Shown: positions 1-8,033, counted from the first letter of the stretch. The stretch: 64,000 bases of DNA from Desulfonatronospira sp964577315 (GCA_964577315.1 CAZNYT010000003.1:1-64000), one strand, 5' to 3'. Numbers and translations are program-made. Notes: generated by a model not told the origin, from the letters alone.

Positions 1-835
1 ATATCGTTAAAAAAAAGCCTTATCTTTATGGTTTTTACCCATTTGTTCTGGATTAATGTCCGCAATAATTGTCTGCTTTTTTAAAGGGACTAAAATTAAT
101 AATTATACTTATTTGTTCTGTGTGTCAAATAGCAGGGATTCCTTGTATACTGCATGTGCTTTCCCTTGTTGTAGCGTATAGTAATCGTCCGTATTTACAA
201 AGTACCCACACATGGTTTTCCTGGATGAAAGAATTGGTGGTGAGCAGGATTTACAATCAGTGTTGGAGGGCACCTGGCTCTCTTACCTACAAAAATGGAC
301 CTCTATTCCCTGGTCAGCAAAAAAGCACAATTTTCTCGGTTATGGAAGAGCCCATGGCTAAGGATGCCACAGATAGTTCTTCCGCAAGATAAAAAAGGCA
401 GTCCTGGAATGTGGCTACAACCCTGCTCCCAGGGCAAATCAAGTTGCCTTTTTGTGGCCAATGGCTAGCATTGATACCAATAAGATAGCCTTGTAATGTC
501 TGGGGAAGTTTTAGATTTTATAGTGTTTTACATTATTGTTACTTATCCAGATACCTTTTTCACTAAAATGTAAAACATTAACGAGATATAAAGATAGTTG
601 GATCCTGCCCCGCCGCCCTCTACGTAACAAACATTCAGTAACAATTAACATCCCGCCATGATGGGGCTGACCGAAAGTTTAGAGGAGCTTTACGTTTGAC
701 CTTTTGGGCCTTACATCCACGTTCTTCCTTTAACTACAAAATTGTTAACACTTGCTTTCAAAAATGTATTCCAGGTCTGTAAACCCTTGGCTGAAGCAGT
801 TTTTCAGGGTCCAAAGCCGGGGTTTTGTGAACCAG
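1..835. other. Gene-poor stretch upstream of amt
   Basis: I see no intact gene here. A short open frame at 212-361 (49 codons, plus strand, ATG start) has protein-like composition but no family I recognise, and it ends just before a hairpin followed by a T run at 392-453, so it may be the tail of a decayed gene. A 10-bp inverted repeat (GTTTTACATT at 525-534, AATGTAAAAC at 567-576) lies further on. The longer open frames around 745-958 overlap on both strands, look like chance frames and contain the sigma-54 promoter site. The stretch resembles degraded DNA, in line with the amt fragment left at 4636-4745. Confidence 0.4.
392..453 (+). terminator. Possible rho-independent terminator
   Basis: AAAAAGGCA at 392-400 pairs with TGCCTTTTT at 445-453. 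Part of the inner region can also pair (CCTGG with CCAGG), and the 3' arm ends in five T. It follows the short open frame at 212-361. The loop is long for a classical terminator. Confidence 0.35.
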
Positions 836-851
836 TGGCATTCATATTGCT
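836..851 (+). promoter_or_regulatory. Sigma-54 promoter of amt-glnB
   Basis: The sequence TGGCATTCATATTGCT matches the -24/-12 consensus TGGCACG-N4-TTGCW in length. GG is at 837-838 and GC at 849-850, which is the invariant spacing. It lies about 210 bases before the amt start and implies transcription from about 863. The next gene after amt-glnB encodes a sigma-54 activator of NifA type, which fits nitrogen control. I could not identify a clear upstream activator site. Confidence 0.6.
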
Positions 852-1063
852 TTTTAGTCCATGTGTTTCCAAAGGTCGGGCCCGATTTTTGGTTTGGGTT
901 TGAAGGTTGTGCAACGAAAGGAAGGCGAAGTTTCCTCCTCAACAAGAGCTTGCTCTAAAACTCCTTAAAGCGAGCTCAGGGCGGAGAGCACAACCTAACT
1001 TAAAAACATTTTTTACAATTTGGTTAAATAGGCAATGCAAGCCATTGCAAGGAGGTGCAACCC

Positions 1064-2317
1064 ATGGAAGAACTAATGCAGCTTAGCTATGCCCTGGACA
1101 CATTCTACTTTTTGTTGTCCGGGCTTTTGGTCATGTGGATGGCAGCCGGATTCACCATGCTGGAATCCGGATTGGTCCGCTCCAAGAACACCGTGGAAAT
1201 ACTTACCAAGAACGTGGGACTGTATTCCATCGCCTGTATCATGTACATGCTTCTGGGCTACAATATCATGTACGGGGACGGTGGATCGGTAATACCCGGA
1301 CTTAGCTTTCTGGTCGGCGGGGACAACACCGTGTCCCAAGTGGTGGCCGGAGGGGAAGATGCCCCGTATTACTCGGATATATCCGACTTTTTCTTTCAGG
1401 TAGTCTTCGTGGCTACTGCCATGTCCATAGTTTCCGGGGCTGTTGCCGAACGTATGAAGCTGTGGTCCTTTCTTCTATTCGCAGTAATCCTGACCGGCTT
1501 CCTTTATCCCGTGCACGGTTACTGGACCTGGGGCGGGGGATTCCTGGCCGAGATCGGCTTCGCGGATTACGCCGGATCCGGGATCGTGCACATGGCTGGC
1601 GCAGCAGCAGCTTTGGCTGGTGTGCTTCTTTTGGGCCCCAGAAAAGGCAAGTATGGGCCCGGGGGCAAAATAAACGCCATTCCCGGGGCGAATCTACCCC
1701 TGGCTACCCTGGGTATGTTCATCCTGTGGATGGGATGGTTCGGATTCAACGGCGGGTCCGAGCTCAAGGTCTCGGACGTGGAGTCCGCTAATGCGGTGGC
1801 CCAGGTTTTTGCCAATACCAATATTGCTGCAGCCTCGGGGCTAGTGCTGGCCCTGGTGGTTTCCAAGCTCTGGTTCGGCAAAGCGGACTTAACCATGGCC
1901 CTGAACGGCGCCTTAGCAGGTTTAGTGGCTATCACAGCCGAGCCCAGCCTGCCCCCCATGATACTGGCCGCAGGAATCGGGGCAGTCGGCGGAGCAATAG
2001 TGGTGTTTTCCGTTGTAGCCCTGGACAGGGTGGGCATAGATGATCCTGTGGGCGCCATCTCTGTACACGGCGTGGTCGGAGTCTGGGGGCTGCTAGCGGT
2101 TCTTTTCTCCAATCCGGATGCAACCATCCAAGGCCAGCTGGCCGGAATTGCGGTTATATTCGCCTGGATGTTCGGCACGGGACTGGCTGTGTGGTACATC
2201 ATCAAAGCCATTATAGGCATTCGGGTCAGCGAGGAGATGGAATACGAAGGCTTGGATGTGGCGGATTGCGGAATGAACGCTTATCCGGAGTTTGTGGATA
2301 GCAAAGGGGCTAAATAG
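1064..2317 (+). CDS. amt: Ammonium transporter Amt
   Basis: Amt/MEP/Rh-family channel of 417 residues with about eleven predicted membrane helices, carrying ammonium across the inner membrane. Family features visible are the MLESGLVRSKN segment near the N terminus, the first pore histidine in SGIVHMAGAAAAL and the second in ISVHGVVGVWGLL. The ATG at 1064 is chosen over the GTG at 1055 because AAGGAGG at 1049-1055 is well placed for it and overlaps the GTG. glnB follows 58 bases later, the usual pairing in which the P-II protein gates the channel. A sigma-54 promoter sits about 210 bases upstream. Part of the 5' coding region is duplicated at 4636-4745. Confidence 0.96.
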   Translation: MEELMQLSYALDTFYFLLSGLLVMWMAAGFTMLESGLVRSKNTVEILTKNVGLYSIACIMYMLLGYNIMYGDGGSVIPGLSFLVGGDNTVSQVVAGGEDAPYYSDISDFFFQVVFVATAMSIVSGAVAERMKLWSFLLFAVILTGFLYPVHGYWTWGGGFLAEIGFADYAGSGIVHMAGAAAALAGVLLLGPRKGKYGPGGKINAIPGANLPLATLGMFILWMGWFGFNGGSELKVSDVESANAVAQVFANTNIAAASGLVLALVVSKLWFGKADLTMALNGALAGLVAITAEPSLPPMILAAGIGAVGGAIVVFSVVALDRVGIDDPVGAISVHGVVGVWGLLAVLFSNPDATIQGQLAGIAVIFAWMFGTGLAVWYIIKAIIGIRVSEEMEYEGLDVADCGMNAYPEFVDSKGAK

Positions 2318-2375
2318 CCGCTCGCCACAAGCTACCCAGGATAGAACTCAAACTATAGAAGTCTGGAGGATAAAG

Positions 2376-2714
2376 ATGAAAAAATTGGAAATAATTACCA
2401 GGCCCTTCAAGGTAGAAGAGATCAAGGATGCCCTGGCTCACCTGGGCATCACAGGCATGACCCTGGTGGATGTCAAAGGGTTTGGCCGCCAAATGGGGCA
2501 CAAGGAAATATACCGGGGTGCGGAATATGATGTGGATTTTTTGCCCAAGGTAAAGATGGAGGTGATCCTGGAGGACAATCTAGTGGATCAGGCTATTGAA
2601 ACGGTGATTGAGACCGCTAGAACCGGTAAGGTGGGGGACGGTAAGATCTTTGTCTACCCTCTGGAAAATGCGGTCCGGATCCGCACCGGGGAGTCCGGAG
2701 ATAGTGCCATCTAA
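2376..2714 (+). CDS. glnB: Nitrogen regulatory protein P-II
   Basis: P-II signal protein of 112 residues, the family's standard length. It binds ATP/ADP and 2-oxoglutarate and controls Amt and other nitrogen proteins. The T-loop is complete and Tyr51, the usual uridylylation site, is present in EIYRGAEYDVDF. The C-terminal nucleotide-binding segment TGKVGDGKIFV is also intact. The ATG at 2376 follows CTGGAGGA at a good distance, so longer upstream frames are not used. The link to amt suggests GlnK-type function; sequence alone does not separate GlnB from GlnK. Confidence 0.95.
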   Translation: MKKLEIITRPFKVEEIKDALAHLGITGMTLVDVKGFGRQMGHKEIYRGAEYDVDFLPKVKMEVILEDNLVDQAIETVIETARTGKVGDGKIFVYPLENAVRIRTGESGDSAI

Positions 2715-2755
2715 CACCCGATACTCCGGTACATGCGGGATATAAACCGGTGCCT

Positions 2756-2815
2756 ACAGGCCTTTTTCTCTGTCTCAAGGTCAAGAACTCTGTGAACCAA
2801 GGGAAAAAGGCCTGT
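2756..2815 (+). other. Inverted repeat between glnB and the NifA-like gene
   Basis: ACAGGCCTTTTTC at 2756-2768 is perfectly complementary to GAAAAAGGCCTGT at 2803-2815, with a 34-base loop. It could be a terminator or attenuator for amt-glnB, or a processed leader structure of the downstream regulator. No T run follows the 3' arm, which argues against a simple terminator. Confidence 0.55.
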
Positions 2816-2907
2816 GTACCAAAAATATTTCCAAAAATGCAAAAAACGGTGAATTGTTGGCTCAAAATGAATTTTCCCCCTCTTTGAAACCAAAAAATAG
2901 GTGCTAT

Positions 2908-4449
2908 ATGCAGGCTTTACAAGATTTGACCCAGGCCAAGCTGGAGGTGCTGCGCAGGATAAGCCAGGTAATAGAAAAGGCCTTGGATCTGGATAAGGCC
3001 CTGGAGGACATCCTGGCTATTTTGTCCGGATCCCTAAGCATGAAACGGGGCACTGTTACCCTGAAAGAGGAGGATACTGGGCTTTTATCTATCCGGGCCT
3101 CGTATGGATTGAGCCCAGAGGAAAAGAAAAAGGGTATCTACCGCTTGGATGAGGGGGTTACAGGCCGCATTTTTTCCACGGTACAGCCCTTTGTGGTCCC
3201 TGATATTTCCCAGGACCCGCTTTTCCTGGACAAGACCGGGGCCAGAGGGATGGACAAAGAAGGCATCTCCTTTCTGGGGGTGCCCATTATTCTGCAGAAC
3301 AAGGCCATAGGCGTGCTTACCGTGGACAGGCTTTTTGAGGAAAATGTTTCTTCCGGGGAAGATATTCAGTTTCTAGGGATAGTGGCTGCCATGGTAGCTC
3401 AATTCGTCAGCCTCAACTGGCAGGTACAGGCCAGGGAAGAAGATTTGCGCCAGGAGAACCTGAGCCTGAAGACCAAACTTTCTGGGAGTTTCCAGAGATT
3501 TATGGTTCTAGGCAAGAGCGATACCATGCAGAGGGTTCATCAGGTTATGGAGAGGGTGGCCCCTACCCAGGCCACTATTCTTCTCTTGGGAGAGTCAGGT
3601 ACGGGCAAGACCATGATCTCCAAAATTATACACGAGCTAAGTAACAGATCCAAGTACCCCTTTGTGAAGATTAGCTGTTCATCTTTACCGGAAAATCTTC
3701 TGGAATCCGAGTTGTTCGGGTATGAGACAGGCGCCTTTTCTGGGGCGGATCACACCAAGCCCGGGCGCTTTGAGGAAGCGCACCAGGGAACTATTTTTTT
3801 GGACGAGATAGGGGAGATGTCCCTTGCAGTTCAGACCAAGCTCCTCAGGTTCCTGCAGGAAAGGGAATTTGAGCGTTTAGGGGGCAATAGGACCAAGTGG
3901 GTGGATGTTCGGATAATAGCTGCTACCAACAAGGATTTGCATCACGAGGTTCAAATGGACCGTTTCCGGCGGGATCTTTTTTATCGCTTGAATGTCTTCC
4001 CCATTCGGATTCCAGCCCTGCGGGAAAGATTCCAGGACATCCCGGCCCTGCTTAACCACTTCCTGGACAAGGTGGCCAGGGAATACGGACGCAGGCTAAA
4101 GCTTACTGGTTCCTGCCTAGAGTACTTGTCCCAGTATTCATGGCCGGGCAATATCCGGGAAATGGAGAACCTGGTGGAACAGTTATCCATCATGGCCGAG
4201 GGAGAAAAAATAGATCTCTGGGATTTACCTTTCTATATGAGGGAGAAGGAGGAGCAAAATCCAAAGGATTCTTCCAGGAACTCTTTGGCTGAAATGGAAA
4301 GAAATGCCTTGTTGGAGGCCCTGCAAAGGAATTTCGGAGTGCAATCCAGGGCCGCTTTGGAGTTGGGATTGACTCAGCGCCAAATAGGGTACCGGGTTAA
4401 AAAATTCGGCCTCAGGCAATACGTCCGGGATAAAAGAAAAGGGATGTAA
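2908..4449 (+). CDS. nifA: NifA-like sigma-54 transcriptional activator
   Basis: Enhancer-binding protein of about 513 residues. Residues 10-165 form a GAF-type sensor. The central AAA+ domain has Walker A GESGTGKT at 228-235, the sigma-54 contact loop GAFSGA at 275-280 (Ser in place of the common Thr of GAFTGA) and Walker B TIFLDE at 295-300. The C-terminal Fis-type helix-turn-helix contains LGLTQRQIGYRVKKFGL, which closely resembles NifA C termini. It would remodel sigma-54 polymerase at nitrogen-responsive promoters, plausibly including the one at 836. ATG 2908 is preferred; a TTG at 2854 would add 18 residues. No nitrogenase genes lie in the window, so the NifA label rests on architecture and on the neighbours amt and glnB. 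Confidence 0.8.
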   Translation: MQALQDLTQAKLEVLRRISQVIEKALDLDKALEDILAILSGSLSMKRGTVTLKEEDTGLLSIRASYGLSPEEKKKGIYRLDEGVTGRIFSTVQPFVVPDISQDPLFLDKTGARGMDKEGISFLGVPIILQNKAIGVLTVDRLFEENVSSGEDIQFLGIVAAMVAQFVSLNWQVQAREEDLRQENLSLKTKLSGSFQRFMVLGKSDTMQRVHQVMERVAPTQATILLLGESGTGKTMISKIIHELSNRSKYPFVKISCSSLPENLLESELFGYETGAFSGADHTKPGRFEEAHQGTIFLDEIGEMSLAVQTKLLRFLQEREFERLGGNRTKWVDVRIIAATNKDLHHEVQMDRFRRDLFYRLNVFPIRIPALRERFQDIPALLNHFLDKVAREYGRRLKLTGSCLEYLSQYSWPGNIREMENLVEQLSIMAEGEKIDLWDLPFYMREKEEQNPKDSSRNSLAEMERNALLEALQRNFGVQSRAALELGLTQRQIGYRVKKFGLRQYVRDKRKGM

Positions 4450-4499
4450 GGCTCTCTTATTTAGGCATTGATCCTGCAAGTTCAGGTGACAAAATCCGG

Positions 4500-4757
4500 A
4501 TGCAGCCGGGGGTCAAGGACCTTTTCTTTGTGTTATTTGTTGATTCACAGCAGCAGGTACTTGAAACTGCCTCTGAAATTCTTAAAATCTTTGAAAGGGA
4601 AGGTGTTGAGAATATTTGGTTCAGTGATGTCTGTTCATTCTACTTTTTGATGTCCGGGCTTTTGGTCATGTGGATGGCAGCTGGATTCACCATGCTGGAA
4701 TCCGCCGGATTGGTCCGCTCCAAGAATACCGTGGAAATACTTACCTGTTTATACTAA
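4500..4757 (+). pseudogene. Chimeric open frame ending in an amt fragment
   Basis: Bases 4636-4745 repeat amt bases 1101-1207 with three substitutions and one three-base insertion (GCC, giving ESAGLVRS where amt has ESGLVRS). The copy is in the amt reading frame but is joined to about 45 unrelated upstream codons that I do not recognise, and it runs out at a TAA at 4755-4757. No functional transporter can be made. It is best read as a rearrangement scar next to a tRNA gene. Confidence 0.7.
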
Positions 4758-5021
4758 CCCTTTCTCACGAAGAATCTCAATATATCCTTCAAGAGTTAGA
4801 GGGCAGGATATCAAACTTCGGAAATCATCTTGAGAAAGCCTTAGCTGACTTCGGATCTTGTCGCCGACTTTGCCGGAAACTTCACCTTTACCATGGGAAT
4901 AGTGAACTCTTAATATCTTTTTGCCGTCAACAATCAGCCAGCCATAAGTATGCTTGGTGGACCTGACTTCAAGCCCCAGTTTTCTGAACACCTTCTGGAT
5001 GTCGGCCTTCTTTACCTGCAA
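4749..5021 (-). CDS. Small HicA-like protein, possible toxin
   Basis: Ninety-residue basic protein encoded on the minus strand, starting at a TTG that overlaps the end of the previous gene by ten bases. AAGGGG lies about seven bases before the TTG, and no early ATG exists. The middle has a His-rich turn (LRVHYSHGKG) followed by a helix, reminiscent of the double-stranded-RNA-binding fold of HicA mRNA interferases, but the match is by eye and distant. The overlapping partner upstream has HicB-like features, so a type II toxin-antitoxin pair is the leading inference. The alternative is a conserved two-gene unit of other function. Confidence 0.6.
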   Translation of the reverse strand: MQVKKADIQKVFRKLGLEVRSTKHTYGWLIVDGKKILRVHYSHGKGEVSGKVGDKIRSQLRLSQDDFRSLISCPLTLEGYIEILREKGLV

Positions 5022-5347
5022 CGGATAACCCCTTCCAGGTAGTCAAGCCACCTTGCAGGTAACTTGCCAAGCTTTTCCGGTTCAGCAGAAAGGTCTTCAT
5101 AAAGCATCACGATTTCTTCGCAAAGCAACTCCACGGCCTCATATTCCGTTGATGCCGAAGCAAAGGCTTCGATTTCATTCAGGCTGGCTACAACCTCATC
5201 ATCACCATATTCCACAACAATATAAAGGGGCTGAGCCAGGCTGTACCTTGAATGCATGAGTGAATTGAGGGGTACGATTTTGTATCGCCCCTCCATGGAG
5301 CTGATTACCTCTCTTTTCAATTCCTGGAATTGTTCTGAGGTTAACAT
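5012..5347 (-). CDS. Small acidic HicB-like protein, possible antitoxin
   Basis: Acidic protein of 111 residues, first gene of a two-gene unit with the 90-residue protein downstream. The central stretch YIVVEYGDDEVVASLNEIEA, followed by a helix with repeated Glu and Ala, looks like the partial RNase-H fold of HicB antitoxins; I see no DNA-binding domain. ATG 5347 has GGGTGG about seven bases upstream, so the longer TTG-started frame from 5371 is less likely. The gene begins about 50 bases past the 3' end of tRNA-Arg on the same strand, a common site for horizontally acquired cassettes. The assignment is tentative. Confidence 0.6.
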   Translation of the reverse strand: MLTSEQFQELKREVISSMEGRYKIVPLNSLMHSRYSLAQPLYIVVEYGDDEVVASLNEIEAFASASTEYEAVELLCEEIVMLYEDLSAEPEKLGKLPARWLDYLEGVIRCR

Positions 5348-5399
5348 GAGCATTCCACCCAAGAGCTTCAATTATGCACATAAATATAACACATTTAAT

Positions 5400-5476
5400 T
5401 GGTGGGCAATGCAGGATTCGAACCTGCGACCTCCAGCTCCGGAGGCTGGCGCTCTATCCGACTGAGCTAATTGCCC
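5400..5476 (-). tRNA. tRNA-Arg (anticodon CCG)
   Basis: The minus strand folds into a full cloverleaf. The acceptor stem GGGCAAT/ATTGCCC is perfect, the D arm contains TAGCTCAG, the anticodon loop is CTCCGGA (anticodon CCG, reading CGG), and the T arm carries GGTTCGAATCC. The discriminator base is A and CCA is encoded in the gene. A sigma-70 promoter lies just upstream. Confidence 0.95.
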
Positions 5477-5489
5477 ATGCAAAACATTT

Positions 5490-5518
5490 TTTATATGTTG
5501 TAATCCATCCAAAGTCAA
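5490..5518 (-). promoter_or_regulatory. Sigma-70 promoter of tRNA-Arg
   Basis: On the minus strand, TTGACT (5518-5513) and TATAAA (5495-5490) are separated by exactly 17 bases. Transcription would start just before the tRNA 5' end at 5476. It may also serve the toxin-antitoxin-like pair downstream, since I see no terminator between them. Confidence 0.75.
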
Positions 5519-5589
5519 GGTAGGTATGGAAGTTCGCAGCAAAACACTAAGTTGGCGTTCTTCTGAAAAAATATTCTTCAGGGTGGATT

Positions 5590-6147
5590 ATGCACAGAAT
5601 GGTTTTGGCTATTACCGGGGCAAGCGGCATGCCCTTGGCCTTGGAGCTTGTCCAGGAGATAAAAAAATGCGACTATGAATTGCACCTTATTGTCTCCTCT
5701 GCTGCCAGGGAGGTTTTGGCCTTGGAAGCACCCGGATTTGAAAGATATTTTGAACAGGCGGATTACCTGTATGACCAGGAGCAGCTAAGCGCCCCCATGG
5801 CCAGCGGTTCTTTCCGGCATGCAGGCATGGCGATCTGTCCCTGTTCCATGTCCTCTTTGGCGGCGGTAGCCCAGGGACTTGGCAATAACCTGATTCACAG
5901 GGCAGCTGACGTCACCCTGAAGGAATCGCGGAACCTGGTCCTGGTGCCTAGGGAAACCCCGTTAAGTCGGATACATCTAAAGAATATGCTCCGAGCCCGA
6001 GAGGCGGGTGCTGTTATCTTGCCCCCCACCCCGGCATTTTACAACCAACCAGAAAATATCCAAGATATTATCAGGCATGTGGTTTCTCGCATCCTGGACG
6101 CATTGGGGATAGAAAATCAGGTGTCCCCGCGATGGGAGGGACTTTGA
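5590..6147 (+). CDS. ubiX: Flavin prenyltransferase UbiX
   Basis: UbiX-family protein of 185 residues that prenylates FMN to make the cofactor of UbiD-type decarboxylases. The N-terminal AITGASGMPLALEL flavin-binding loop is typical. PCSMSSLAAVAQGLGNNLIH and the motif VPRETPLSRIHLKNML are family signatures, and the C-terminal PAFYNQP segment is present. A GGGTGGA element precedes the ATG. It stands alone on the plus strand with no ubiD next to it, so the partner decarboxylase is not shown here. Confidence 0.94.
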   Translation: MHRMVLAITGASGMPLALELVQEIKKCDYELHLIVSSAAREVLALEAPGFERYFEQADYLYDQEQLSAPMASGSFRHAGMAICPCSMSSLAAVAQGLGNNLIHRAADVTLKESRNLVLVPRETPLSRIHLKNMLRAREAGAVILPPTPAFYNQPENIQDIIRHVVSRILDALGIENQVSPRWEGL

Positions 6148-6197
6148 GAGGGTCCAGCAAAAAAGTGATGTTTGCAGGCAAAAAAGAAATCCAACAC

Positions 6198-6221
6198 GAC
6201 TATTCACCCGGTCTTTTTGCG
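6198..6221 (+). repeat. Partial dispersed palindromic repeat
   Basis: GACTATTCACCCGGTCTTTTTGCG resembles the internal part of the dispersed repeat whose full copies lie at 9739, 20019, 34857 and 37866. No matching opposite end is seen. Confidence 0.4.
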
Positions 6222-6359
6222 AACATAGTGATAATACAACGAAACTTATCCTAAAGAAGAATTTATTACTATAAGAGGTCCTGTTGACAGAACCAGTATC
6301 AATCTTTCGCTGTAGTTATTTACAAGTACAAATACCAAACTCTTTCAAGGAGGTGGACC

Positions 6360-7055
6360 ATGTCCAATCAATTGGTTTGGCACGGACACGCCAATTTTGA
6401 AATCATTACTTCCGATCTGAACATCCTGATCGATCCCTGGTTTGAAGGCAATCCATCCGCTAGAAGTAAGTCCCAGGACATGGAGAAGGTGGATCTGGTT
6501 CTGGTCACCCACGATCACGCGGATCATTTGGGACAAGCGGTGGACATCTGCAAGAGCACCGGGGCACATTTGGGTGCTATCGTGGAAGTGGCAGGTAAAT
6601 GCAAATCCATGGGAGTGCCGCAGGATAAGATCCTGAATGGGATGGGCTTTAACATCGGCGGTACTGTGGAGTTTCAAGGGGTGGGGATTACCATGACCCA
6701 GGCGGACCATTCCTCGGATCAGGGCTCCTGCGTGGGCTTTATAATAACGTTACCCGGGGGCGGACCATGTGTCTATCATGCCGGGGATACCGGCATATTT
6801 GCCACTATGCAGCTTTGGGGGGAACTGTATGATATTGATGTGGCCATACTGCCCATTGGCGGGGTGTTTACCATGGATCCCAGGCAAGGGGCCCTGGCTT
6901 GCAACCTGTTGAAATGCAAAAAAGTGGTGCCCATGCACTGGGGGTCTTTTCCGGTTCTGGAGCAGAACACCGAGAATTTCAGGGAAGAACTAAAGCAAAG
7001 AGCCCCCCAAACCGAGCTCATTTCCATGCAGCCCGGGGAAAAGGTTTCTTTATAA
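6360..7055 (+). CDS. UPF0173 metal-dependent hydrolase
   Basis: Metallo-beta-lactamase-fold hydrolase of 231 residues, the normal length for UPF0173. The metal motif THDHADHLGQ is present, with further ligands in TQADHSSD, YHAGDTGIF and the C-terminal PMHWGSFP. The substrate is unknown for the family. AAGGAGGTGG sits at the right distance before the ATG. It converges with cheX; the stop codon is followed at once by a strong hairpin that reaches the cheX stop. Confidence 0.88.
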   Translation: MSNQLVWHGHANFEIITSDLNILIDPWFEGNPSARSKSQDMEKVDLVLVTHDHADHLGQAVDICKSTGAHLGAIVEVAGKCKSMGVPQDKILNGMGFNIGGTVEFQGVGITMTQADHSSDQGSCVGFIITLPGGGPCVYHAGDTGIFATMQLWGELYDIDVAILPIGGVFTMDPRQGALACNLLKCKKVVPMHWGSFPVLEQNTENFREELKQRAPQTELISMQPGEKVSL

Positions 7056-7058
7056 CCA

Positions 7059-7095
7059 GACACGGCTGCCGCTTTTTTGAGGCGGCAGCCGTGTC
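7059..7095. terminator. Shared hairpin between convergent genes
   Basis: A 14-bp perfect stem (7059-7072 with 7082-7095) begins right after the hydrolase gene and includes part of the cheX stop codon on the other strand. The T run lies in the loop rather than after the stem. It probably ends transcription from both sides or protects both mRNA 3' ends. Confidence 0.6.
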
Positions 7096-7570
7096 AGCTG
7101 AAACAGATCTCCACGGTTAGAGGACCACCATCGGTCTCGAAGGGGATGGCTAAAATGGCAGAGGAGGATACGTGGCGTATGCTGTGGTCTTTGCCAGTCA
7201 CCACGGTGGGGATGGAGGCCTCAAATTCCATGTCCACTTCAGCCAGGCCCTTTCTGGCTTGCCCGGAAATCATGTTGGTGAGCTCACCCACGGCATCTGC
7301 CACTTCATTGGTTACTTCCTGGTAATCTTCACCCAACATGTTATTGATAATTGCTAGCACGGAATCGTGGGTAAAACTTACTGACATGGTTCCCTTGCTA
7401 CTGCCGGTGGTGCTGGAAAAGCCTATAACCCCGGAAATATCCCCTTTGGCAGTGTTATCCTGTTTCACATAGGCCTTGCCCGGCTTGGCCTCAACCATGG
7501 CCATGGTTCCCAGCACATTCAGCACTGAATTCACGAACGTTTGGATCACCTCTTTTACCTTTTGTTCCAT
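7094..7570 (-). CDS. cheX: Chemotaxis protein CheX-like (CheY-P phosphatase family)
   Basis: Protein of 158 residues with the CheC/CheX/FliY fold. The conserved helix with the ExxN pattern is visible as GELTNMISGQARKGL. It most likely dephosphorylates CheY-P or a related receiver domain in the cytoplasm. It is a single minus-strand gene with no chemotaxis neighbours in the window. The ATG at 7570 is preceded by a purine-rich AAAAGGTAAAAGAGG region. Some homologues of this kind act with a dedicated response regulator, so the target is open. Confidence 0.82.
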   Translation of the reverse strand: MEQKVKEVIQTFVNSVLNVLGTMAMVEAKPGKAYVKQDNTAKGDISGVIGFSSTTGSSKGTMSVSFTHDSVLAIINNMLGEDYQEVTNEVADAVGELTNMISGQARKGLAEVDMEFEASIPTVVTGKDHSIRHVSSSAILAIPFETDGGPLTVEICFS

Positions 7571-8033
7571 CCATACATCCTAATGCTTGACTATTTAAAC
7601 GAGTTACCCTGTTAGATGCGTCTGCAAAAAGTCTTTTTGCAGACGCCAGAAGTCAGAACAATCAAAGAGTTTTGATATTAGAAGATAATTACTATAACCA
7701 GAATTTAGATTTTTTGCAGGCACGTCCTGTTAATAAGGTTGAAAATACCCCATTAAACATACAATTCTTTCTTGAACAAGAAGTGATCGGACGGGGTCTG
7801 TAAGTGGTGTAAGTTCCACTTATATATATTTTTGGATTAAGTCAATTTATTGCTGCCAAGGCCGCTTTTCCTATCTTGACCTGGAATGGGCATTTAACTA
7901 CTATTGAAGTTTGATCTTTACAAGATTCCCAGAATAAGGTTTTTCCTGCTGAATTTGACGTGTGCTTGGGAGCTAGGGGCCAAGGGTTTCCTTTTGCACA
8001 GAATTGAGTACAATTTAAAACAAGGAGTCAATC
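7571..8033. other. Intergenic region with a tight palindrome
   Basis: This holds no credible gene. GCGTCTGCAAAAAG at 7618-7631 is followed after one base by its exact complement (7633-7646), a 29-base near-perfect palindrome. It is either a cruciform or regulator site upstream of cheX or a bidirectional terminator. A short AAGTGG...CCACTT hairpin followed by an AT-rich tract lies near 7803-7830. Confidence 0.5.

Noticed and set aside
745..958. Overlapping 66- and 68-codon frames on opposite strands upstream of amt
   Set aside because: Neither has a plausible ribosome site or family resemblance, and the sigma-54 promoter lies inside them.
1567..2220. 217-codon minus-strand frame inside amt
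   Set aside because: It mirrors the amt coding bias and has no recognisable domain; amt is certain.
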